Assembly: GCF_009711975.1 (NCBI RefSeq)
Contig: NZ_VIKW01000009.1
Span: forward strand, 101,566-165,565
Reading direction: 5' to 3'
DNA length: 64,000 bases
From: Anabaena sp. UHCC 0204
GTDB taxonomy: Bacteria; Cyanobacteriota; Cyanobacteriia; Cyanobacteriales; Nostocaceae
The notes beneath the pieces are model-generated. The model saw only the letters and a program-made list of their open reading frames with translations, made no database searches and was not told the DNA's origin. The position numbers were made by a program, and so were the translations under genes. This document shows positions 54,290-62,948 of this stretch, piece by piece (positions within the stretch are counted from its first letter, which is position 1; each line of letters opens with the position of its first letter).

Positions 54290-55747
54290 ATGACCCTATC
54301 TATTTACAATACTCTCACCCGTCGTCAAGAACAATTTACCACCGTCGAACCTGGAAAGGTTAAAATGTATTACTGCGGAGTGACGGTTTATGATTACTGC
54401 CATTTGGGTCATGCAAGAGCGTGCATTGTCTGGGACGTAGTGCGCCGCTATCTCCAGTTTATTGGTTATAATGTGCGTTATATCCAGAATTTTACCGATA
54501 TTGATGATAAAATTCTCAAACGCGCCAGAGAAGAAAATTCTTCTATGGAAGCTGTAGCAGAACGCTATATTCAGGCATATTTTGAGGATATGTCGCGGTT
54601 GGGAATTAAAGAAGCTGATGAATATCCCCGCGCTACACATACAATGAATGGGATTCAGCGATTAATTCACGATTTAGAACATAAAGGTTTTGCTTATCCA
54701 TCTGATGGTGATGTCTATTATGCGGTACAAAGCTTTGCGGAATATGGCAAACTTTCGGGACGCAAATTAGCAGATATGCAAGCCGGCGCAAGCGAACGGG
54801 TAAATGTCGAAGATGCAGAATATCAAAAGAAGAGATACCCCTTTGATTTTGCCCTGTGGAAGGCTGCAAAACCCGGTGAACCTGCGTGGGAATCTCCTTG
54901 GGGAAAAGGCCGCCCAGGATGGCATATAGAATGCTCTGCTATGGTGCGCGATCGCCTGGGTGATACCATAGATATTCATGCTGGTGGTGCTGACTTAATT
55001 TTCCCCCACCATGAAAACGAAATTGCCCAATCGGAAGCCGTTACAGGCAAACCTTTAGCCAATTATTGGTTACACAACGGCATGGTAAAAGTAGATGGTG
55101 AAAAAATGTCCAAATCCTTGGGTAATTTTATCACCATTCGTCAATTATTAGATCGTGGTGTAGACCCAATGGCGGTGCGTTTATTTGTGATGATGGCACA
55201 ATATCGCAAACCCATAGATTTCACCGATGATGCCATATTAGCAGCAACAAATGGCTGGCATACTATCAAAGAAGGATTACTTTTCGGTTATCAACATAGT
55301 CAAAAATTGGGGACTGGGGACTGGGGACTGGGGACTGGGAATAATCTAATTTCTAACACCTACATCGAGAGATTTAAAGAAGCCGTTAATGATGACTTTA
55401 ACTTTCCTGGGGGATTAGCAATAATTTTTGAATTAGCCAAAGAACTAATTCGGGAAGGAAACATAATTGTCCACCAAGGAAAAACAGAAACCCCAGCGAA
55501 TGAATTACTCCAAAAATGGCAAACCTTAGTCATATTAGCAGACGTTCTAGGTTTAACCGCCCAACCAGAAACAGAAACACCTACACCAGATGGTTTAAGT
55601 GATATTTATATTGAAGAATTAATTCAACAAAGACAAACAGCAAGAAAAGCCAAAAACTTTGCAGAATCTGATAGAATCCGTGATGAACTATTAACAAAAG
55701 GCATCACATTAATAGACAGCAAAGAAGGCACACACTGGCATAGATAA
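54290..55747 (+). CDS. cysS: Cysteinyl-tRNA synthetase
   Basis: Charges tRNA-Cys. A 485-residue class I synthetase: zinc-binding Cys in MYYCGVTVYDYCHLGHAR with the HLGH signature, the second zinc region GWHIECSAM and HHENEIAQSE, and KMSKSLGNF. The start is the ATG at 54,290 (MTLSIYNTL); the frame extends 11 codons further. An odd feature is an in-frame low-complexity insert, LGTGDWGLGTG (about residues 340-352), encoded by GGGGACT heptamers, between the catalytic body and the helical tRNA-binding domain. A tldD gene follows after 76 bases. Confidence 0.96.
   Translation: MTLSIYNTLTRRQEQFTTVEPGKVKMYYCGVTVYDYCHLGHARACIVWDVVRRYLQFIGYNVRYIQNFTDIDDKILKRAREENSSMEAVAERYIQAYFEDMSRLGIKEADEYPRATHTMNGIQRLIHDLEHKGFAYPSDGDVYYAVQSFAEYGKLSGRKLADMQAGASERVNVEDAEYQKKRYPFDFALWKAAKPGEPAWESPWGKGRPGWHIECSAMVRDRLGDTIDIHAGGADLIFPHHENEIAQSEAVTGKPLANYWLHNGMVKVDGEKMSKSLGNFITIRQLLDRGVDPMAVRLFVMMAQYRKPIDFTDDAILAATNGWHTIKEGLLFGYQHSQKLGTGDWGLGTGNNLISNTYIERFKEAVNDDFNFPGGLAIIFELAKELIREGNIIVHQGKTETPANELLQKWQTLVILADVLGLTAQPETETPTPDGLSDIYIEELIQQRQTARKAKNFAESDRIRDELLTKGITLIDSKEGTHWHR
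55309..55340. repeat. GGGGACT heptamer array inside cysS
   Basis: Four perfect tandem copies of GGGGACT plus a partial fifth. The same heptamer class is known as an STRR in heterocystous cyanobacteria. The array lies within the reading frame and is translated. Confidence 0.9.
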
Positions 55748-55823
55748 TAAATTTAAAATTCCTCTCTGTGCCTCTGCGTCTCTGCGTGCAAAAAAAGATA
55801 ATTCTCAATTCTTAATTAATACC

Positions 55824-57260
55824 ATGTGGAAACAACTAACAACAGCCATTTCTCATTTAAACATCCCCGCAGACTGGGTAGGAATTAGAGCCGTCAAAAC
55901 AACCTCAACACATCATTCCGTGCGTGATGCTTTACCCCAAAGTAACGGTAAATCATTGGAAATGGGAGCAATGATAGAAGTCATAGTTGATGGTTGTTTA
56001 GGCTATGCAGCCACCAACTCCTTGAATATTTCTAGTTTACAAAAAGCTGCGGAAATCGCCTATAAACAAGCATTAGCAGCCAGTAAATGGTGGATATATC
56101 CAATTAGTGAAAATACACGCCCTCAAGTAGTAGGTGAATATAACTCACCATTTTTAGAACCATTTAACGCTATTAGTCCCGGAGAAATTAACAATTTACT
56201 AATTCGGATTTGTCAGCAACTCAAAATTAACGATAAAATCATTCAAACGACAGCCACCGTCGGCACAGATCAAAAAGAAACTTGGTTTGTGAGTAGCAAC
56301 GGTTCAGAAGTATATCAGAATATTCTATCTCTTAGTCATCATTTTGGGGCGATCGCTCAAGAAGGTGCAATCGTCCAACAACGCAGCAATAACGGCGCTC
56401 ATGCAAACTCTTATCAAGGAGGTTGGGAACTTTTCAAACAAGATAACTTATGGCATCAAGTCCAGAAAGTTGGAGAACAAGCATTAGAATTATTAACAGC
56501 AGCAGAATGTCCAAATACCCGCACCAATTTAGTTTTAGCACCAGATCAAATGATGCTACAAATTCATGAAAGTATCGGACATCCTTTAGAAATTGACCGT
56601 ATTTTAGGAGATGAACGCAACTATGCCGGCGGTAGCTTTGTTACCAAAGATGATTTTGGTAAATTAGAATATGGTTCACCCCTGATGAATATCACCTTTG
56701 ATCCTACAGTAGCAGGTGAATTTGCCAGTTATGGTTTTGATGATACTGGTGCAGTAGCAACCAAAGAATATGTAATTAAAAAAGGCATTTTGCAACGTGG
56801 TTTAGGTAGTTTAGAAAGTCAAGCCAGAGCAGATTTACCAGGTGTTGCTTGTGCGCGAGCTTGTTCTTGGAATCGTCCCCCCATTGACAGAATGGCTAAC
56901 TTAAATTTAGAACCAGGAAACGCCACATTTGAGGAAATCATCTCAGGAATAGAACATGGTATTTACATGGAATCTAACCGTTCTTGGTCAATAGATGATC
57001 AACGTTATAAATTTCAATTTGGTTGCGAATATGCCAAATTAATTGAAAACGGTAAACTGACCAAAACCCTGCGTAATCCTAACTATCGAGCAACCACACC
57101 AGAATTTTGGCATAGCTTAATTCAAGTTGGAAATGACACTAATTGGCAAATTTACGGTACACCTTTCTGCGGTAAAGGAGAACCAAATCAAGCCATTTCT
57201 GTAGGACATGGTTCACCAGTTTGTGCATTTACAAACGTCGAAGTTTTTGGTGGTGGTTAA
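55824..57260 (+). CDS. tldD: TldD-type metalloprotease subunit
   Basis: A 478-residue protein of the TldD/PmbA family. It carries the zinc-binding HExxxH motif, IHESIGHPLEIDRILGDE, with the downstream conserved YAGGSFV segment and the C-terminal CGKGEPNQAISVGHGSP. TldD forms a heterodimer with TldE and cuts unfolded or ribosomally made peptides. The partner lacking the motif (58,159-59,508) lies 900 bases downstream, separated by a Uma2 gene. Start at ATG 55,824 after an AT-rich leader. Confidence 0.94.
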   Translation: MWKQLTTAISHLNIPADWVGIRAVKTTSTHHSVRDALPQSNGKSLEMGAMIEVIVDGCLGYAATNSLNISSLQKAAEIAYKQALAASKWWIYPISENTRPQVVGEYNSPFLEPFNAISPGEINNLLIRICQQLKINDKIIQTTATVGTDQKETWFVSSNGSEVYQNILSLSHHFGAIAQEGAIVQQRSNNGAHANSYQGGWELFKQDNLWHQVQKVGEQALELLTAAECPNTRTNLVLAPDQMMLQIHESIGHPLEIDRILGDERNYAGGSFVTKDDFGKLEYGSPLMNITFDPTVAGEFASYGFDDTGAVATKEYVIKKGILQRGLGSLESQARADLPGVACARACSWNRPPIDRMANLNLEPGNATFEEIISGIEHGIYMESNRSWSIDDQRYKFQFGCEYAKLIENGKLTKTLRNPNYRATTPEFWHSLIQVGNDTNWQIYGTPFCGKGEPNQAISVGHGSPVCAFTNVEVFGGG

Positions 57261-57299
57261 TGAATTTTATGTAAAGCTGTACAAAATCAAGAAATCAAT

Positions 57300-57395
57300 G
57301 AATTCATCCGTCTTTATCTGCGTTTATCTGCGTTCATCTGCGGTTAAATATTCTTGAAATCTTATTCTCCAGCAATTCTAAACTTAGTATTAATG
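57300..57395. repeat. Dispersed ~100-bp repeat, copy 2
   Basis: Diverged copy of the repeat at 10,641, with the same order of AATTCATCCG, TCTGCGTTCATCTGCGGTTA, an ATCTTAT segment and TAGTATTAAT. It fills the gap between tldD and the Uma2 gene. Confidence 0.65.
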
Positions 57396-57432
57396 CTACA
57401 ATAAACAAATAACTACTTGATGCCATATCAAT

Positions 57433-58155
57433 ATGATCATTGCTCAAGAATTAGAATTGCAACAAAACATCTCCGCAGATGTAATCTTTCCTCCTAGTGA
57501 TTTATATAGTGATGAACCGACCGTGGAAACAGAACTACATCTAGAGCAAATTATGCTCTTAATCAAATGTCTCAAATGGTTGTGGAAAGATAGATATGAT
57601 TTCTATGCTGCGGGAAATCTTAGCATTTACTATAGTCCTAATCAGAAAAAATCAGAATATTTCCGAGGTCCTGATTTTTTTGTTGTCTTAGGAACTGAAC
57701 GCAAGACTCGTAAAAGTTGGGTAGTTTGGGAAGAAGACGGTAAATATCCGAATGTAATTTTAGAAATTCTTTCACCAAGTACAGCTAACACCGATAGAGA
57801 ATATAAAAAAGAACTTTATCAAAATACTTTCCGCACACCGGACTATTTTTGGTTTGACCCTTATACATTAGAATTTGCGGGTTTTCATTTAGTAGATAAT
57901 AAATATCAACCTTTAGAACCAAATGAAAAGGGACATTTATGGAGTGAACAATTAGGTTTATATTTAGGAATTCATCAAGGATTATTAAGGTATTTTACCC
58001 CAGCAGGAGAGTTAGTACCTACACCAGAAGAAACCGCAGAAGAGGAAACTAAAAGAGCCGAACAGGAATCCGAACGAGCAGAACGGGAAGCGAGAAAAGC
58101 AGAACGTTTAGCAGCAAAATTGCGAGAACTAAATATTGATCCAGAAACTATTTAA
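57433..58155 (+). CDS. Uma2-family (DUF820) putative endonuclease
   Basis: A 240-residue PD-(D/E)XK-fold protein of the Uma2 family, very abundant in cyanobacteria. Conserved pieces: GPDFFVVLGTERKTRKSWVV, then EDGKYPNVILEILSPST (the E of LEILSPST and the D of GPDFF belong to the active-site pattern) and DREYKKELYQNTFRTPDYFW. The C-terminal 50 residues are a charged coiled coil (ERAEREARKAERLAAKL). Its ORF ends 3 bases before the tldE start codon, so it is cotranscribed with tldE. Function of Uma2 in vivo is unclear. Confidence 0.9.
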   Translation: MIIAQELELQQNISADVIFPPSDLYSDEPTVETELHLEQIMLLIKCLKWLWKDRYDFYAAGNLSIYYSPNQKKSEYFRGPDFFVVLGTERKTRKSWVVWEEDGKYPNVILEILSPSTANTDREYKKELYQNTFRTPDYFWFDPYTLEFAGFHLVDNKYQPLEPNEKGHLWSEQLGLYLGIHQGLLRYFTPAGELVPTPEETAEEETKRAEQESERAEREARKAERLAAKLRELNIDPETI

Positions 58156-58158
58156 ACA

Positions 58159-59508
58159 ATGAAAATCGAAGAATTATCAACCTTAGAAAAAACCTTTAAT
58201 CAACTTGTCGAAATTCTGCTGATTAAAAAAGCAGCCAATGAACATTTTACCGTCAGAGTTAGCAGCGAAAGCAGTCAATTTACCCGCTTTAATTCTGCCA
58301 AAGTTAGACAAACAGGATATGTTAATGATGGTTCGATTCAATTGACGTTAATGGCTAATCAACGCACTAGTTCCCGTCAGTTTCCCTTTACTGGAAATTG
58401 GGAAATAGATTGGGAATTAGCATCCACAGCTTTACAAGAATTACGTGATGAATTACCATTATTACCAATTGATCCTTATTTAGTAATACCATCAGGAAAT
58501 AATACCAGTCGAGAAATTAATATTGGTAAATTATTAACTCCAGATATATTAATTCCTAGTATTCTGGAAACTGTGGCAAATTTAGATTTTACTGGTATGT
58601 ATGCTGGGGGAATTGTTATCAGAGGTTATGGTGATTCTAACGGACAAAAACATTGGTTTGCGACTGATTCCTTTAATTTAGATTATTCCTTATTTATGGC
58701 ATCAGGACAAGCTGTAAAAGGAACTTTTGCTGGAAGTGAATGGAATGAAGCTGCTTATTTAGCTAAAATAAATGATGGGAAACAGCAACTAGAAATGCTA
58801 TCTCGTCCAGTGAAAGAATTACCAAAAGGACAATATAAAACTTATTTTGCTCCTGCTGCTGTAGCTGATTTATTAGCTATGCTTTCCTGGGGTGCTATCA
58901 GTGAAGCCGATATTCAACAAGGTAATAGTGCTTTAGCTGCTTTATCACGTCAAGAAAAACAACTTTCTCCAAAATTCACTTTAAAAGAAAATTTTCAAAG
59001 TGGTTTAGTTCCGAGATTTAATAATTTGGGAGAAATGGCTGCACCGGAATTAAATTTAATTGAAAAAGGAATTTTAGTTAATAGCTTAGTTAATTCTCGC
59101 ACAGCCAAGGAATATAATAAATTAGCTAATGGTGCAAATAGTTCAGAAACATTACGTTCTCCAGAAATCAATCCTGGTAATTTAGCATTTGCAGAGATTT
59201 TACCAAGTTTAGATACAGGGTTATATGTTTCTAATTTACATTATTTGAATTGGAGCGATCGCCCATCTGGGAGAATTACAGGTATGACTCGTTATGCTTG
59301 CTTTTGGGTAGAAAATGGCGAAATAGTTGCCCCCATTGCTAATCTGCGCTTTGATGAAAGTCTCTATCGCTTTTGGGGAGGAGAAAATCTCGTTGATTTA
59401 ACCAACTTTCAAGAATTTATTCCCGAAGTCGGAACTTATGAAAATCGGCAATTAGGAGGCAGTTTAGTTCCTGGTATGTTGGTAAAAGATTTCACATATA
59501 CCTTATAG
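58159..59508 (+). CDS. pmbA: TldE/PmbA-type protease subunit
   Basis: A 449-residue TldD/PmbA-family protein without the HExxxH motif, so the non-metal subunit TldE. The C-terminal half keeps family features such as GITGMTRYACFWVENGE in its variant RITGMTRYACFWVENGEIV and GGSLVPGMLVKDF. Together with TldD (55,824-57,260) it forms a cage-like dimer. Its ATG comes 3 bases after the Uma2 stop codon. Confidence 0.9.
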   Translation: MKIEELSTLEKTFNQLVEILLIKKAANEHFTVRVSSESSQFTRFNSAKVRQTGYVNDGSIQLTLMANQRTSSRQFPFTGNWEIDWELASTALQELRDELPLLPIDPYLVIPSGNNTSREINIGKLLTPDILIPSILETVANLDFTGMYAGGIVIRGYGDSNGQKHWFATDSFNLDYSLFMASGQAVKGTFAGSEWNEAAYLAKINDGKQQLEMLSRPVKELPKGQYKTYFAPAAVADLLAMLSWGAISEADIQQGNSALAALSRQEKQLSPKFTLKENFQSGLVPRFNNLGEMAAPELNLIEKGILVNSLVNSRTAKEYNKLANGANSSETLRSPEINPGNLAFAEILPSLDTGLYVSNLHYLNWSDRPSGRITGMTRYACFWVENGEIVAPIANLRFDESLYRFWGGENLVDLTNFQEFIPEVGTYENRQLGGSLVPGMLVKDFTYTL

Positions 59509-59551
59509 TCAACTAACATTAACAAATCGAAAATTCGATCTTTTAACTTTA

Positions 59552-59663
59552 AGACTTACGCAAAATATCTCTGAAACTTTCTTTTCTTCGTGTCCTATCT
59601 CTTCGAGACGCTCCGCGAACGTTCCTTCGTGGTTCGTTCCTTCGTGACTTGTGCGTAAGTCCT
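59552..59663. mobile_element. Small element with AGACTTACGCA/TGCGTAAGTCCT ends
   Basis: Left end AGACTTACGCA and right end TGCGTAAGTCC are inverted over about 12 bases. The middle has short palindromes (CGAGACGCTCCGCGAACG) and a tandem TCGTTCCTTCGTG motif. Same end motif as 28,310-28,432. It lies downstream of pmbA and could also act as a transcript end. Confidence 0.55.
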
Positions 59664-59716
59664 GAACTTCTTGATATTTGGGTGAAACCAGAGAAAATTG
59701 TGGGTGTAAATGATGA

Positions 59717-60085
59717 TTAAATTAACTCTAAACTCACCCTATCTTCTGCATAATTAGCGATGAGAATAAATAATTTTAGCCATCTAGAACCTAGTAAAAT
59801 TTCCTGTATTTCATCTCCAGCAAATACAGGAATTTCCCACTCTTGTCCATCTATTATTACCCTACCGCTATAAACATCAAATTCAGTTTCTCCTTGAGCA
59901 GTTCTTAATTTATCTTGATTTAAAAAAGGCCAATCAAGAGTTTGTATATCTTGTTTGTTCATGGCTAAAAATTCAGTAAATCCTGTATCTAACATTGTTT
60001 CTACAGGAAAACTGAAATCATCCCCACCAATTAAATCAATTTCCAGATAAATTTGTCCATTTTCTCCAAATCTTCCCTCAATCAT
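59717..60085 (-). CDS. Retroviral-type (clan AA) aspartic protease-like protein
   Basis: A 122-residue single-domain protein with the pepsin/retropepsin motif DTGFTEFL at residues 33-40 and a C-terminal hydrophobic-hydrophobic-Gly pattern ILLGSRWLKLF. Such proteins would work as dimers. Function in cyanobacteria is unknown. The start codon overlaps the stop of the upstream 105-residue gene by 4 bases; the two are a coupled pair, as in toxin-antitoxin-like or regulator-protease units. Confidence 0.83.
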   Translation of the reverse strand: MIEGRFGENGQIYLEIDLIGGDDFSFPVETMLDTGFTEFLAMNKQDIQTLDWPFLNQDKLRTAQGETEFDVYSGRVIIDGQEWEIPVFAGDEIQEILLGSRWLKLFILIANYAEDRVSLELI

Positions 60086-60399
60086 ATTCTGCCACTAACT
60101 CCCGTTTCATTAATGCCAAAAATATGATGAATCACCGTAGGATATTTTTCTCTAGCCATTTTACTTGCTACTTCTTTATCCTGATCAATAAAATAATCTC
60201 CACTATCAGGTTCAATGGCAATATACCAACCATAGTATTTATCCAGTATTTCTGGTTTTAAACGCTCAAAAATCAGCCAACAACGCTCATAAAATGCCTG
60301 TCTTCTAGCTTTTTCTTCAGCTTTTTGGGCTGGGGTCCATTGAATTTCTGGAAATACTCTTCCACGTCTGACAATTCTTTCTGATGAAGATTGTGTCAT
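60082..60399 (-). CDS. Small hypothetical protein paired with the aspartic protease
   Basis: A 105-residue soluble protein. A basic N-terminal half (TPAQKAEEKARRQAFYERCW) is followed by YYGWYIAIEPDSGDYFIDQD, a segment typical of small cyanobacterial proteins with a beta-hairpin (DUF5678-like), and a C-terminal hydrophobic end. No known function. Upstream gene of a two-gene unit with the aspartic protease; possibly its substrate or antidote, by arrangement only. Confidence 0.72.
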   Translation of the reverse strand: MTQSSSERIVRRGRVFPEIQWTPAQKAEEKARRQAFYERCWLIFERLKPEILDKYYGWYIAIEPDSGDYFIDQDKEVASKMAREKYPTVIHHIFGINETGVSGRI

Positions 60400-60604
60400 A
60401 TTTTTGAACTCATTAAAAGTTGTTTCCTATATCTTATGATAAAATACTTGGGTGATTTTAGAGCATCGCTCTTTTTATCTTCCCATCATCTATTCCCTTT
60501 GGCACTCTTTAGAACTATATTAATTAAGTAGCTAGTAATCTGTTACAGGATCAGTCTGTAATTAAAAGCTACATAGCATAGCTGTTTTTTGAATTATATA
60601 ACCT

Positions 60605-62017
60605 ATGCCAGCGAATTCCTGGCCTGAAAATGATGCTTATGACGGAATCTCTGATCCCCTTGACTCCATCTTATCTGACCTATCAGTAGATGAGGAATCA
60701 GAAGTAAACACAGATTCCGTGTTTCTACCACCATCCCGATTTAAGGGACGGAGAGGTAAAGCGGCGCTAGTTTTAACTATAGTCTGGAGTGGCACTATTG
60801 CCCTACATTTAGTTTCCTGGGGTTCAATATTTATCCTGGGATTAACAACAATGTTAGGCATTCATGCTTTGAGGATTATTTTTGCAAAACCTCGTCACCA
60901 TTCTCAAGAAATAGAGGGAGATTTACCTTTTGTTTCTATATTAGTGGCTGCTAAAAATGAGGAATCCGTAATTAGCAGATTAGTCAAGAATCTGTGTAAT
61001 TTGGAATACGGTAATGGACAATATGAAGTCTGGATTATTGATGATAACAGTACAGACAATACACCCCTATTACTAGCCCAACTCAAGCAAGAATATCAAC
61101 AACTAAATGTATTTAGACGTGATCCTGAAGCTAGTGGTGGCAAATCAGGAGCATTAAATCAAGTGCTACCTTTAACAAAGGGAAACATAATTGCTGTATT
61201 TGATGCTGATGCCCAAGTTACACCAGATTTGCTATTACAAATAGTTCCTTTATTTCAAAAAGAACGAGTAGGGGCGGTACAAATGCGGAAAGCGATCGCC
61301 AATGCTAAAGAAAATTTTTGGACTAAGGGACAAATGGCGGAAATGTTGTTGGATATCTGGTTTCAACAACAGCGCACAGCCATTAGTGGCATTGGTGAAC
61401 TTAGGGGTAATGGTCAATTTGTCCGTCGTCAAGCATTAGCAAGTTGTGGTGGTTGGAATGAGGAAACTATCACCGATGATCTAGATTTAACTATTCGGTT
61501 ACATCTAGATAAATGGGATATTGAATGTGTTTTTCATCCTCCCGTCGAAGAAGAAGGGGTCACCAATGCTACAGCCCTTTGGCATCAACGTAACCGGTGG
61601 GCAGAAGGTGGTTATCAACGTTATTTAGACTACTGGGATCTCATTCTGGAAAACCGGATGGGGACAAAAAAAACTTGGGATTTGTTGATATTTATGGTAA
61701 CAATGTATATCTTACCAACAGCAGCAATACCAGATATATTAATGGCGATCGCTCGTCATCGTCCCCCTGTCTTAACTCCTGTAACTAGCTTATCCATTGG
61801 GATGTCAGTAGTAGGAATGTTTGCTGGTTTAAAGCACGTTCGTTCAGATCAACAATTTAAACCATCTACCTATTTAATGTTACTTTTACAAACCCTCCGC
61901 GGCAGTTTATATATGTTGCATTGGTTAGTAGTTATGGGTAGCACGACGGCTCGAATGTCTTTCCGACCAAAACGCCTCAAATGGGTAAAAACTGTCCATA
62001 CAGGCGTTGAGAAATAA
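60605..62017 (+). CDS. Family 2 glycosyltransferase, membrane processive type
   Basis: A 470-residue inner-membrane enzyme with two membrane helices near residues 55-90, a GT-A catalytic domain (about 100-330) and further helices in the last 130 residues. Catalytic motifs: DDNSTDN, FDADAQ (metal-binding DxD), ITDDLDLTIRL and QRNRWAEGG (the QxxRW-type acceptor motif). This set belongs to processive or single-addition membrane GT2 enzymes such as cellulose or chitin synthases and beta-glucan or glycolipid synthases. The product cannot be told. A disordered acidic N-terminus (about 1-45) precedes the first helix. Confidence 0.92.
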   Translation: MPANSWPENDAYDGISDPLDSILSDLSVDEESEVNTDSVFLPPSRFKGRRGKAALVLTIVWSGTIALHLVSWGSIFILGLTTMLGIHALRIIFAKPRHHSQEIEGDLPFVSILVAAKNEESVISRLVKNLCNLEYGNGQYEVWIIDDNSTDNTPLLLAQLKQEYQQLNVFRRDPEASGGKSGALNQVLPLTKGNIIAVFDADAQVTPDLLLQIVPLFQKERVGAVQMRKAIANAKENFWTKGQMAEMLLDIWFQQQRTAISGIGELRGNGQFVRRQALASCGGWNEETITDDLDLTIRLHLDKWDIECVFHPPVEEEGVTNATALWHQRNRWAEGGYQRYLDYWDLILENRMGTKKTWDLLIFMVTMYILPTAAIPDILMAIARHRPPVLTPVTSLSIGMSVVGMFAGLKHVRSDQQFKPSTYLMLLLQTLRGSLYMLHWLVVMGSTTARMSFRPKRLKWVKTVHTGVEK

Positions 62018-62279
62018 GGAAACAATCAACCGTAGGGGCGCAGGGTCTGCGCCCATTTCATGTAAGTAGTGAGACAGAATTAATTACACAATGTCATTGC
62101 GTTCGCGGAGCGTGGCGTTAGCCATATGAAACGAAGTGGAATGAAGCAATCGCAAGGGTTGGGATTGCTTCGCTTCGCTCGCAATGACTGTAAATATTTT
62201 TGTCCAATTACTTACATTGACTCAATTACAAATAAACCTGTATTATGAACAGAGTTGGAAGGGTGAAATATAAAAAATT
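62018..62279. repeat. Spacer with two kinds of dispersed palindromic repeats
   Basis: Near 62,031-62,056 a GTAGGGGCGCAGGGTCTGCG palindrome resembles the GTAGGGGCGG REP near the RAYT gene. At 62,096-62,190 a longer unit contains CGGAGCGTGGCGTTAGCCAT, GAAGCAATC and, in inverted form, GATTGCTTCGCTTCGCTCGC then AATGAC. No gene. Confidence 0.65.
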
Positions 62280-62756
62280 TCATCCTTCATTTTTTTGTAT
62301 CGGCAACCAATCATCTAAAATTTGTTCTAATGAACCAATGGGTATAACGGGAAATATATCAAGAGGAAGTTGAGAGCGATCTGATGCTTCTAATCTAGCA
62401 TCTTGATAACATTCATCAAATATTTCTAAAATGTAAGGTTTTAAACTTGGACTATCTTTAAGTTCATCTTTTATATCTCTGCGAAATGTCCTAATTTCCC
62501 CTAGCCAATGTCCTTGATTGCGTTCTCTTTCACTATCCCAATATTTGAGTTTTAGTAGATGGACAAACAGCTTAATTAATAAATTTGTAATTGTTCGTTT
62601 TTGACTTCTACTTATAGTTTCTAATTCTTCTAATAAATTCTCTAAATCAACAGCAGAAAATTGTCCTGTGCGGAGTTGGTTAATGGTTGTTCTTATCCAC
62701 AGGTAATAATCTTGATCGTATAAGGTTTGAGTTGTGGGTTGTGTTGATGTAACCAT
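62280..62756 (-). CDS. DUF29 family protein (second copy)
   Basis: A 158-residue helical protein of DUF29: YDQDYYLWIRTTINQLRTGQ, then VDLENLLEELETISRSQKRT and LFVHLLKLKYW. Differs strongly from the copy at 35,323 but has the same layout. The start could also be the ATG close to the N-terminus with VTSTQPTTQTL. No partner gene. Confidence 0.88.
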   Translation of the reverse strand: MVTSTQPTTQTLYDQDYYLWIRTTINQLRTGQFSAVDLENLLEELETISRSQKRTITNLLIKLFVHLLKLKYWDSERERNQGHWLGEIRTFRRDIKDELKDSPSLKPYILEIFDECYQDARLEASDRSQLPLDIFPVIPIGSLEQILDDWLPIQKNEG

Positions 62757-62948
62757 ATACTGGTGAGGATTTTTCTATTTCTTTTATTTTAGCTTAATTG
62801 AGTTTTAAATATACTGACTTAACTTGCAAGGATGACAGACCTGATTTATACTGAATATAAGAGTTGCTGAAGTCAACCTATCTATTGTTCTAGATTTGCT
62901 TGACTCTATTTTAAGTGCTGAAGAAATTTTTGTCCTCCAAAGTAAATT

